DNA of 64,000 nt. It comes from Isoetes taiwanensis. Its lineage: Eukaryota > Streptophyta > Lycopodiopsida > Isoetales > Isoetaceae. A program made the position numbers and the translations under genes. The DNA lies in NCBI GenBank assembly GCA_021234155.1, contig JAJEKV010000046.1:7881012-7945011 (forward strand), read 5' to 3'. The notes under the pieces were generated by a model. It was not told where the DNA came from and did no database searches. It saw only the letters and a list, made by a program, of their open reading frames with translations. Shown here piece by piece: positions 20,555 through 30,627 of the stretch; the first letter of the stretch is position 1; the number at the start of each line of letters is the position of its first letter.

Positions 20555-21348
20555 GCAATATGATCCCAGGTTAGTTTGTAAATCTGGTTTATGATTTTGT
20601 AAGACAAGTAATTCACCTTAATAAATTCGTTTAGGAACTTTCTGGTTTTTGTCTGATGATTTCCATATGTGTAATATTATTAATGTGTTTGGCCGACTTT
20701 GATGGCAGTATTATAAAAACAATGCTGGTTATGTGTTTTTATGAAGAAGGTTAATTTTGAACCTGTTTATTGTGGGATATTTGTGATTATATTATGACCT
20801 ATCAGTATGGTAATGGGTGTTACTTTGCCTCTGCATTATACTTGTGTTGTTTAAATCACCCTTTACGATTTCTTAGGTGTTTATTTTTTTTATTTCTCTA
20901 CCCTTTAGCTATACGTCCTTAAGGGAATCAAATTATTTATTTCCTTTTTACCTTTTGACATTTAACCTTCTTGTTAACAATTGCTCGTGAATCGCATACA
21001 CTTAGGGTAGATCGTTACCTAATCTAATTTTTTTCCGTAAAACCCTAACGGAAGGTATGGTGCGGCGCTTTGTTTGTAGATGGTTCCACGACCATGGAGC
21101 GACACTGTCACGGATATGGCGGTGGCAGCCGTACATGGCCTCACCGACGTTTATAATTTTGGGGATATAAGCGATTTTCCGAATTATCATGCATGGAGCA
21201 AATGGATGCACGTTTTCCTCGGGGTGGCGGCCCGATCCAGTGATCTAAAAGCAGTCCTTATCTTACAGTTCTTGTAAGCCAAGGTAACTTAACCTTTAAT
21301 TGATGATGCATTACTATAATTGTGGTACAAGACAAGATTTACTGGCTT

Positions 21349-21356
21349 TATATAAA
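21349..21356 (+). promoter_or_regulatory. TATA box before exon 1 (unit A1)
   Basis: TATATAAA lies 32 nt upstream of the exon 1 ATG (21388). The same box occurs in units A2 (28418) and A3 (35458). Boxes also precede exon 1 in subfamilies B and C at 25-50 nt, so transcription probably starts close to the start codon. Confidence 0.6.
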
Positions 21357-21387
21357 CCCAGGATCCCAGCCTTTGCATTTTCAAGAC

Positions 21388-21705
21388 ATGACGAGGCCAG
21401 AGGGCGCCCCCAATAAGGGTCATACCAGGCAGAAGCTCATTGATTTTCTTAGAAGGAATGGCCTGGAGCACAGGAGGAGCTCACAGCCTTCTAAATCTCA
21501 GTTGTTGGAACTCTGCAAGCAACATGGGCTTGATCCCAACAAAGATAGTAGGGACCTTGGTATTAGAAAATTCATACCAGGGCAGGGGCCTAGTGGCAAA
21601 TTGGTGAAAGGGCTGGGAACTGCTGCCAGCAATGTGGAGATTGTTCCCAATTCTGAGTCTGATGGTGATGACGATTGTGATGAACTGGAGATCCAGCCCA
21701 ATCAG
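21388..21705 (+). CDS. exon 1, SAP-like small domain (unit A1)
   Basis: It starts MTRPEGAPNKGHTRQKLIDF. Residues about 15-60 form two amphipathic helices around a glycine turn (FLRRNGLEH, QLLELCKQHGLDPNK), like a SAP DNA-binding motif, followed by IRKFIPG and an acidic tail (DGDDDCDELEIQPNQ). I chose ATG 21388 because subfamilies B and C start at the equivalent position just after a TATA box. Codons end in phase 0 at CAG|GTTTCC. The exon lies within the pseudo-LTR. Confidence 0.7.
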
Positions 21706-22589
21706 GTTTCCTTCTATTGCTTTAATTGCCTGAGGCTATTTTATCTAGATTCTTAGTGTTACATTATTGTCTGGTTGAATTTAGTCTTGGATTTGGATAT
21801 GGGATTGTTTGGGAACTAGTTGAGATGACTTGTTACCTTAATTATTCTTTGTACCTTGATATATTCCTTGTTAGAGTTGCTGGCCTAGGCTCGTATCATG
21901 TTTTATCATGTCCTGTTGATCTGTGTAACTATAACAGGCCTTATATGTGAAATTATTTCGATAGGATTTCCTATTGCTTATGAGTTAATTAATACTGGAA
22001 CTTATGACTTCCTTTCTGGTAGATTGGTAGCATTTTACCTTGATATATCCCTTATTTGAGGCGCTGTCCTAAGCTCTTATTGTATCCTTGTATGTTCTGT
22101 TTATTTTGAGTTCCTTTGAGTTTACTTTCTCTGATCTGGTTATGCATGAATTTGATGGTAAAATAATAACATATGCTGTTAGGTTGGGATATGGTCAGGG
22201 TTAGTCAGTAGGTTTAAGTAGATTGTAGTATCATGTCAGATCCTGTTTATCTGGTATTTCCTTCATTTGGTGATTAATTTGACAAGTCTGTGCTGATCCT
22301 TATTCCTGTTTCCTGACCATGTCCTAATTTACACTGTATTTAATACTGGTACAACCATAGAATTTCCACAAACCTATCTTAATAACATGCTTCTGGTCTG
22401 TTTACATCAATGTAGGTGGATAATTGTTAAATTGTATGTTGATTTTATTTGAATCTTTTCAGTTTCCTATTATCTTAAGACACTTATTTATAGCTGTAGA
22501 TAGCAGACTTTTGTATGATTAACTATAATTGTACATCATGGTCTGAGTGGCCATGCTTTGAATTCTTTCCTGTTTTCTTCTAAATTTGA

Positions 22590-22704
22590 GGGTAAAGGGC
22601 CGAAAGGCCAAGGTTGTTCATAGCTTACCTGCTAGCATAGGCATTTTTACCCTTCTTAGGCTAACAAATGCTTCTTTGCTGCAGGTAACCGAACTCCTTC
22701 TCCC
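22590..22704 (+). ncRNA. conserved ~115-nt intronic block (unit A1)
   Basis: The block runs from GGGTAAAGGGCC to CTCCTTCTCCC and is nearly unchanged in all six copies and three subfamilies, while the intron around it is not alignable by eye. It contains a GGCC-GAAA-GGCC tetraloop hairpin and the splice-like centre TTTGCTGCAG|GTAACC. See the finding at 29637 for the proposed fold. Confidence 0.65.
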
Positions 22705-23348
22705 TTATCTTGTGGTTTTTAGGCATTCTGCATGCTAGCGGATATGAACAAATGTTATATTATGTTAAGACTATATGGTAAGATGTCTTACTGGTTTATT
22801 TGTTGAAGAATTGGCAGTTGAACACATGGTATTTGGTCTTCCAAATTTATTGTTTTCATTGATGTTATTATTCTCCTTTGGTTTAATCGAAAGCTTTATT
22901 ATTCATTCTTCATGGTTTTTGCATATGCTGTGAAATCTGTCTTGTTCTTTTGAAGTTTGACTCTTATGTTTATTTGATTTTGTTAAACTTTATGGCCACT
23001 TTTTGCTGGTTTAGATTCTATACAACATGCTTGGCACTTTAAAATTAGTGTTTTCTTTTTACAGCAGTTATTTTTTATCCCTTTTGATATTTGGTAATTC
23101 TTATTCTTTCTGTTTGGCATTTTGTATTCCCTGGTTTTTTACTTTGAACAATGTTTGCTCTTTTTTTTGCTATGATCCTTTTGCTGTTTTATTGACCTTC
23201 AGTATTCTGTTTTCGTTTGATTTTCTGTCCATGTTTGGTTTCATTAAAATTCATTTTGGAATTATTTGGTATAGCTTTTTAAACAACCCTAGGTTGTAAT
23301 GGTACGATTTAGATGTTCTCTTTGAGTGACATAGTTTTATTAAAATCT

Positions 23349-23499
23349 CTAAGGCCTCCCCTTTTGGGGTCCGATAAGTCCAATCTTCTTTTAGTTAGTT
23401 AAGAATGATTTGGATGTCTGGACAAAGTCATGAGGATTTGTTTAGTTTAGTATATATATACCGATTTCGGATCTCCACGGTTTTACCAGTGGGCCTTAG
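23349..23499 (+). ncRNA. multi-stem RNA across the pseudo-LTR/internal TA junction (unit A1, damaged)
   Basis: The closing stem (CTAAGGCC with GGCCTTAG) and the CCCC-TTTT-GGGG hairpin are present. The last hairpin reads CTCCACGGTTTTACCAG instead of the perfect stem in A2 and A3, another change at CTG/CAG words. Confidence 0.6.
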
Positions 23500-23566
23500 G
23501 GATAACCTTTTGTTCTTTTCTTATTATCCTCTTTGTCTATTCTGTTCTAATTTGGATTATTTTCAG

Positions 23567-25086
23567 GAAGGTACTTCCAACCTTCGTCAAATCTTCAACA
23601 TTCTTTGCTAACAATCAACAAACGAACTACCAAAATTCCTTTGGTAACAGACCAGAGTGGTATCCAGAGCTGGCTCGTTTTGGTTATGCTGCTGCAGGCA
23701 TTATTCCACCCAATAAAGCTGTCCAGATAGTTCTTGCATGCATCAAAAATCAAAAGATTCATAATCTTTTTATTTGCAAGGAGTGCTCACTAGTTGAAGG
23801 TGAGATTTCTACTATTCTGTTTTCTGGATTCAATAAGATGCTGGAACTTGTGTCTGGTTTTAAGAAGGCTAATGACCAGGTCTGTCATGGCCTCATTATT
23901 GACTCATATAATAAGCTGCCTGGCTTTCATATGTCTGAGGATAGACAGGATCTTAGGGACCTACTGGCTTTCATTAAAGGCCTTACAGTGCTGGAAATAC
24001 AGAATAACATCAAGCCATTGTCTTATATCCAAAATACTAAGAGCAATGCTGCTGAAAAGTTGGACCAGCCTGATAACCTGGACAATTGTCTTTTTGATAT
24101 GGATGTTCTTGTGGAAAGTAGCTCTGATAATTTAGTGGCTGAACCCGCTCTTAAAGCTGATATGGATGAGGATAGCAAAATCAGGGAACTTCTGGATGAG
24201 TACAGTCTTAAGGAACTCAATTTTTTCAATTGTGGTGCATTCCCTATTATGTCAAATAGGAACGTTGAGATCCATGGTGAACAGTTTGGGCAAACATTGT
24301 GGAGTAGCAAAAATCTTGGAATAATTGCTCCTATCAGTAAGGAATCTTGGGTTTTGCTTGCCAGGTTGAAAAAGGAAGAGGTTTTGAAAGCTGAAGCTGA
24401 TGCCATATCCTTTATTAAACATATCAGAAAAAATTGATGTTAAACTGCCCTTTGCCTTGAGTCTACTCAATCGAACTTGCCCCATTGGCACATCATTATA
24501 CATAGGACAAAAAGGGCATATGGCCAAGATGGAGGAAAAGAGAAATAATTTTTATCTTATGAGGATCTTCAGGACGTTCTGTCCTTTCTTCAAGTGTGAT
24601 TGTGACAAATTATATGATGAGAAGTGTACAGATAACATCATCTGGTTTGACCACCTGATTTGGTTTATGGCTAATAATTTGGAATTAATCTGGCCAAAAG
24701 AGTCCATGCAAATGAGGTTTGCCCTGCTCTCAAACTTTCTGGCCACTGAACCTATCAAAGGTGTGGTACTTTCCTACATTGGGTTTCTCACCATTAGGGA
24801 GCTCATGATACGTATGACTCATAAGTTGGCTGAAAATGTGAACTTCAATCTCAAGAATGAATTTGGTAAGTCCAAGGCTGTGGACATAATTGAGAAGACC
24901 CTCAGGTCTAAGAAATTTCTGATTGATCATTTACATGATAATAGCAGCATGGGCTTTGCTCCAACTTACAAGAAAAGAGCTGTACCAAGCAATGTTACAG
25001 CAGGAATTCTCAGGCCTCCTAAACTCTCCAAGTGTACTAAGTCTGGAATGTCAGGTCCGGGAATGGAAACTGGAAGTATTCAGTAA
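23567..25086 (+). pseudogene. exon 2 of the retroelement protein (unit A1, two frameshifts)
   Basis: It begins after TTATTTTCAG with EGTSNLRQIFN. Compared with A2 it has an altered CTG-containing word near 23605 (ATTCTTTGCT for ATTGCTGCT) and one extra A in an A-run near 24428. Both shift the frame. Otherwise it matches A2. The function of this part is unknown; it contains a Cys cluster (see unit A2). Confidence 0.75.
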
Positions 25087-25299
25087 ACAGATGACCAGTC
25101 TACCATGACTACTCACTGGTTAGCTTTCTATTTTTTCATTTTTCTGTTCCCTGTTTTTAACTATCTTTAATGTATGCTTACCAGTGACTGCATTGCATCT
25201 TAATATACTTATGGCCACAGTGCCGAAATTTTATTTGGACTTGTTCCATCAAAAATCTTTACTGGCCGATGATCTCAGTATTTTGGTTTGATTGTACAG

Positions 25300-27364
25300 A
25301 TCAAAACAAGATTTATTTCAACAAGGGTGGATGGAAGACTCAAACTACAAGTTTCTAGGGAAGACAATAAAAGAAAATTTGTTCATTTACATTTATTTTT
25401 CCAAGTTGGTTGATAAAATTGGTCGGTGATTACCTTTTAAACTGTTGTTTGTAGATTTTTTTGGTGAAGTTGGCTATGAGGCCTGGAATGATACAACTTT
25501 TGGTTGGAGATTTTCCTCAAATCTTAAAGACTTATGTTACAATCCTAAAATGATATTTTCTGATGCAAATGTGCCTGCTTGTCCCTGTTCTATTCCAAGA
25601 CTTAAAAAGTTTGTTGATCCACAGATTGGACATATTAGGACCTTGGATCTTAATATTATACATAGCAAAGCACTTAGAAATTGGTTCGCATGTGGACTTA
25701 ATTACATCCCTGACCGTCCTTTTACTCTTGAGCAGTTTAAATCTGAAATGCAAGTCACCATTGATCAGTTCTTTAAAGTCCACATGCAGACCCTGTCTAA
25801 TTTTGATCCTGAAATGATTGTGGAATGTAAAAAGGTCCTGGTTAAGGAAACAAAGTGGTCGGCAAAATACTTTATTGATAATAATATGGAATGCAGAAAA
25901 AAGTTTTTGATTCATGATGAGAAGGTTGTTAAAAATCTTGATTGGTTGATCAGTAACCTTTATACATCTGGTGTAGACAAGGCTGCTAATAATCCTGCCT
26001 TCATCTGTCCATTGCATATTCGATATGAAGCTGATAAAAGGTTAAACAGTAATGACTTCATTAAATGTGAAATCTCTCAGGATGATTTATTGGTACAGAT
26101 CAAGAGTGATCTGTTTGATCTGCTTGGTGATGAACATGATTCTTGTGACAGACTTCCCTACTTACTTGGAATTTTCAAAGCTCATAAATTGGAATACAGG
26201 TGGATCACTAATGATCATAATACTATTTTTCTCGGGGTAGCCTCTATTATTGCTAAGGGTTTAAACTTATTACTGGAAGTGTGGCCAAGTATTTGTCATG
26301 ATAAATGTAGTGCTGCTAATCTATGGCAGCATAACAGGATTAAAGCCTCTTGGATTGTTGACTCTATCTATGATGTGGCAGTTAATTTGCCAGCCAAGAT
26401 CAATGATGTTTTCTCTGCGGATGTTACTAAGTGTTATGAAAACATCCCTCTTTCTGGGGCTGATGGGATTTGTATGGTAATGACAGAAATTATTGATATG
26501 GTATGGAAGTACAAAAAGAATGTTCACCATGGTTATGAAATGTGGTATCAGACCCTGGAGGGTTCGGATATCAATCTTGAATGGAAAAGTAAGGCTCCAA
26601 GTAATGAGTCCTGGAATTTGATCAATAGAGATTTGTTTGTTAAGCTGAACATCTGGTTGTTGAACAATTGTTACCTTGCTATGCATAGTGGAATTTGGAA
26701 ACAGATCAGAGGTATTCCTATGGGTTTTGCCTCTAGTCCTTCATGGTGCAATCTTTACCTTGCATGGTTTGAATTGAAGTTTATTACTAAGCTTATTGGA
26801 GCTGGAAAATTGACTGAGGCAGCTGCTTTCAAGGATACGTTCAGGTACATTGATGATCTCTTGAGTCTCAACAACCCTTTGATTAGGAAGTTTGTTGGAC
26901 TCTTGAATGAAGGCAATAACGAGGTTATCTATGATCTCAATCATTTAGTGATAAAAGATGAAACTGTGTACTGCCATGGGAGTAATGTGGGTAAAAAAGT
27001 TGATTTTCTCAATATGAGCATAGAGATTTTGGCACATCACAATGGGACATACGCTACATATCGGTTTGATAAGAGAAATAAGCTACCGTTTAAAGTCTCA
27101 AGGTTTGTTAATGCGGAAAGTTGTCGCCCATATCTTGTGGCCTGCAACATTGTTATTTCTCAGATTCAGCCTTATTTATATGTGCACAGCAACCCTAGTT
27201 TGGCAGCTAGGGATATTGCTAACCTTATTGATATTTTTGTGGCCAAAGGTTTCAGGAAAGTGGATGTGTGGCATAAAGTCTCTACTGTTCTTTCACAGGA
27301 GAACTTCCCAGGACTCAGATTTTCTATGGATATTTTAAGAATGGAGCTTAAGAAATACAGGTAA
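25300..27364 (+). CDS. exon 3, reverse transcriptase (unit A1)
   Basis: From 25445 the frame is open for 639 codons to TAA at 27364 and carries all RT motifs: DKAANNPAFIC, YLLGIFKAHKLEYRWIT, ADVTKCYENIPL (motif A), GIPMGFASSPSWCNLYLAWF (motif B), FRYIDDLLSLNN (motif C) and VDFLNMSIEIL. The first ~50 codons, IKTRFISTRVDGRLKLQVS onward, are out of frame owing to changes at CTG/CAG words between 25385 and 25430. Motif A ending in NIPL and motif C of the RYIDD type group it with Penelope-like RTs. Confidence 0.85.
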
Positions 27365-27494
27365 TCCAGGTTATGGTATGATGCAACAGTTTTCCTTTAA
27401 GATTTAGTTGGCAAGGGGGTCCCTAGACATAATTTTTGTCCTTATGTTTTATGATGGGATCTGACCTTGCCTTCCGGTTGGAGGGAGGTTTTTC

Positions 27495-27495
27495 A

Positions 27496-27527
<32 letters not shown>
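27495..27527. repeat. (TA)n at the internal/pseudo-LTR junction A1-A2
   Basis: Two TA runs separated by C end the internal part after TTCCGGTTGGAGGGAGG. The next pseudo-LTR starts ACGAAGTCTAGGGTTAGC. The equivalent tract lies at 34545-34571 for A2-A3. In subfamily B the same point holds a 114-bp TA array (50641-50754). Confidence 0.85.
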
Positions 27528-28456
27528 CGAAGTCTAGGGTTAGCTCCTATTGACTTCTTGTTTCACTTTTAGTAATTTGAGTTCACGGAAAAACTGTGTA
27601 TGTTGATGGGAGGAAAATCTATTCCACATCTAGTGGCAATATGATCCCAGGTTAGTTTGTAAATCTGGTTTATGATTTTGTAAGACAAGTAATTCACCTT
27701 AATAAATTCGTTTAGGAACTTTCTGGTTTTTGTCTGATGATTTCCATATGTGTAATATTATTAATGTGTTTGGCCGACTTTGATGGCAGTATTATAAAAA
27801 CAATGCTGGTTATGTGTTTTTATGAAGAAGGTTAATTTTGAACCTGTTTATTGTGGGATATTTGTGATTATATTATGACCTATCAGTATGGTAATGGGTG
27901 TTCCTTTGCCTCTGCATTATACTTGTGTTGTTTAAATCACCCTTTACGATTTCTTAGGTGTTTATTTTTTTTATTTCTCTACCCTTTAGCTATACGTCCT
28001 TAAGGGAATCAAATTATTTATTTCCTTTTTACCTTTTGACATTTAACCTTCTTGTTAACAATTGCTCGTAACTGTACACTTAGGGTAGATCGTTACCTAA
28101 TCTAATTTTTTCCAGAAAACCCTAACGAAGGTATGGTGCGGCGCTTTGCTGTAGATGGTTCACGACCATGGAACGACCTGTCTGGATATGGCGGCTGGCA
28201 GCCGTACATGGCCTACTGACGTTTATAGCTGGGGATATAACTGATTTTCCAGAATTATCATGCATGGAGCAAATGGATGCACGTTTTCCTGGCTGGCAGC
28301 CCGATCCAGGTGATCTAAAACAGTCCTTATCTTACAGTTCTTGTAAGCCAAGGTAACTTAACCTTTAATTGATGATGCATTACTATAATTGTGGTACAAG
28401 ACAAGATTTACTGGCTTTATATAAACCCAGGATCCCAGCCTTTGCATTTTCAAGAC

Positions 28457-28771
28457 ATGACGAGGCCAGAGGGCGCCCCCAATAAGGGTCATACCAGGCA
28501 GAAGCTCATTGATTTTCTTAGAAGGAATGGCCTGGAGCACAGCAGCTCACAGCCTTCTAAATCTCAGTTGTTGGAACTCTGCAAGCAACATGGGCTTGAT
28601 CCCAACAAAGATAGTAGGGACCTTGGTATTAGAAAATTCATACCAGGGCAGGGGCCTAGTGGCAAATTGGTGAAAGGGCTGGGAACTGCTGCCAGCAATG
28701 TGGAGATTGTTCCCAATTCTGAGTCTGATGGTGATGACGATTGTGATGAACTGGAGATCCAGCCCAATCAG
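28457..28771 (+). CDS. exon 1, SAP-like small domain (unit A2)
   Basis: It has 105 codons in phase 0 up to CAG|GTTTCC. It differs from A1 by lacking one Arg codon in the HRRSS stretch (here HSSS). The TATA box lies 32 nt upstream at 28418-28425. If intron 1 is not removed, the frame would run 17 codons further and stop at 28822. Confidence 0.7.
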
Positions 28772-29636
28772 GTTTCCTTCTATTGCTTTAATTGCCTGAG
28801 GCTATTTTATCTAGATTCTTAGTGTTACATTATTGTCTGGTTGAATTTAGTCTTGGATTTGGATATGGGATTGTTTGGGAACTAGTTGAGATGACTTGTT
28901 ACCTTAATTATTCTTTGTACCTTGATATATTCCTTGTTAGAGTTGCTGGCCTAGGCTCGTATCATGTTTTATCATGTCCTGTTGATCTGTGTAACTATAA
29001 CAGGCCTTATATGTGAAATTATTTCGATAGGATTTCCTATTGCTTATGAGTTAATTAATACTGGAACTTATGACTTCCTTTCTGGTAGATTGGTAGCATT
29101 TTACCTTGATATATCCCTTATTTAAGGCGCTGTCCTAAGCTCTTATTGTATCCTTGTATGTTCTGTTTATTTTGAGTTCCTTTGAGTTTACTTTCTCTGA
29201 TCTGGTTATGCATGAATTTGATGGTAAAATAATAACATATGCTGTTAGGTTGGGATAGGTTTAAGTAGATTGTAGTATCATGTCAGATCCTGTTTATCTG
29301 GTATTTCCTTCATTTGGTGATTAATTTGACAAGTCTGTGCTGATCCTTATTCCTGTTTCCTGACCATGTCCTAATTTACACTGTATTTAATCCTGGTACA
29401 ACCATAGAATTTCCACAAACCTAGCTTAATAACATGCTTCTGGTCTGTTTACATCAGTGCAGGTGGATAATTGTTAAATTGTATGTTGATTTTATTTGAA
29501 TCTTTTCAGTTTCCTATTATCTTAAGACACTTATTTATAGCTGTAGATAGCAGACTTTTGTATGATTAACTATAATTGTACATCATGGTCTGAGTGGCCA
29601 TGCTTTGAATTCTTTCCTGTTTTCTTCTAAATTTGA

Positions 29637-29751
29637 GGGTAAAGGGCCGAAAGGCCAAGGTTGTTCATAGCTTACCTGCTAGCATAGGCATTTTTACCCT
29701 TCTTAGGCTAACAAATGCTTCTTTGCTGCAGGTAACCGAACTCCTTCTCCC
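29637..29751 (+). ncRNA. conserved ~115-nt intronic block (unit A2)
   Basis: This copy matches A1. Local pairings visible by eye: GGGUAAA with UUUACCC, GGCC-GAAA-GGCC, UAGC-UUACCU-GCUA, and GCAUUU with AAAUGC. The last pairs across the first, which would make a pseudoknot. It lies about 870 nt after the exon 1 donor and 880 nt before exon 2. Confidence 0.65.
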
Positions 29752-30410
29752 TTATCTTGTGGTTTTTAGGCATTCTGCATGCTAGCGGATATGAACAAAT
29801 GTTATATTATGTTAAGACTATATGGTAAGATGTCTTACTGGTTTATTTGTTGAAGAATTGGCAGTTGAACACATGGTATTTGGTCTTCCAAATTTATTGT
29901 TTTCATTGATGTTATTATTCTCCTTTGGTTTAATCGAAAGCTTTATTATTCATTCTTCATGGTTTTTGCATATGCTGTGAAATCTGTCTTGTTCTTTTGA
30001 AGTTTGACTCTTATGTTTATTTGATTTTGTTAAACTTTATGGCCACTTTTTGCTGGTTTAGATTCTATACAACATGCTTGGCACTTTAAAATTAGTGTTT
30101 TCTTTTTACAGCAGTTATTTTTTATCCCTTTTGATATCATATATTATTATATTTGGTAATTCTTATTCTTTCTGTATGGCATTTTGTATTCCCTGGTTTT
30201 TTACTTTGAACAATGTTTGCTCTTTTTTTTGCTATGATCCTTTTGCTGTTTTATTGACCTTCAGTATTCTGTTTTCGTTTGATTTTCTGTCCATGTTTGG
30301 TTTCATTAAAATTCATTTTGGAATTACGCTGGTATAGCTTTTAAACAACCCTAGGTTGTAATGGTACAGTTTAGATGTTCTCTTTGAGTTACATAGTTTT
30401 ATTAAAATCT

Positions 30411-30560
30411 CTAAGGCCTCCCCTTTTGGGGTCCGATAAGTCCAATCTTCTTTTAGTTACTTAAGAATGATTTGGATGTCTGGACAAAGTCATGAGGATT
30501 TGTTTAGTTTAGTATATATACCCGATTTCGGATCTCTGGTTTTACCAGAGTGGGCCTTAG
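30411..30560 (+). ncRNA. multi-stem RNA across the pseudo-LTR/internal TA junction (unit A2, best preserved)
   Basis: A perfect 8-bp closing stem (CUAAGGCC / GGCCUUAG) encloses three hairpins: CCCC-UUUU-GGGG; a long bulged stem built from UCCAAUCUUCUU and AAGAAUGAUUUGGA with a UUAGUUA loop; and CUCUGG-UUUUA-CCAGAG. The TA site (AGTATATATACCC) lies between the second and third. Subfamily B keeps every stem with different bases. It lies within intron 1 about 70 nt before exon 2. Confidence 0.75.
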
Positions 30561-30627
30561 GGATAACCTTTTGTTCTTTTCTTATTATCCTCTTTGTCTA
30601 TTCTGTTCTAATTTGGATTATTTTCAG

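Larger units (their letters stand above)
27528..30513 (+). repeat. pseudo-LTR of unit A2
   Basis: This ~3.0 kb direct repeat, bounded by TA tracts on both sides, is nearly identical to 34572-37561 and to 20555-23449. It holds the leader with a telo-box (AAAACCCTAACG, 28117), the TATA box, exon 1, the conserved 115-nt block and the 5' half of the junction RNA. Confidence 0.8.

Noticed and set aside
20650-20680. CTGATGA in the leader of each subfamily A unit as a hammerhead ribozyme core
   Set aside because: Hammerheads are known from Penelope-like elements, but here no GAAA and paired stems follow at the right spacing.
23027-23299. 90-codon hydrophobic frames in intron 1 (also at 30074 and 37123)
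   Set aside because: They arise from T-rich intron sequence; the frame is not kept in subfamilies B or C.
25532-26017. 161-codon minus-strand frame (also at 32590)
   Set aside because: It is antisense to the RT exon and owes its length to the codon bias of the opposite strand.
30411-30560. Junction RNA as a hammerhead, twister or HDV-like ribozyme
   Set aside because: Stems are convincing, but none of the conserved cores I know could be placed. Function left open.
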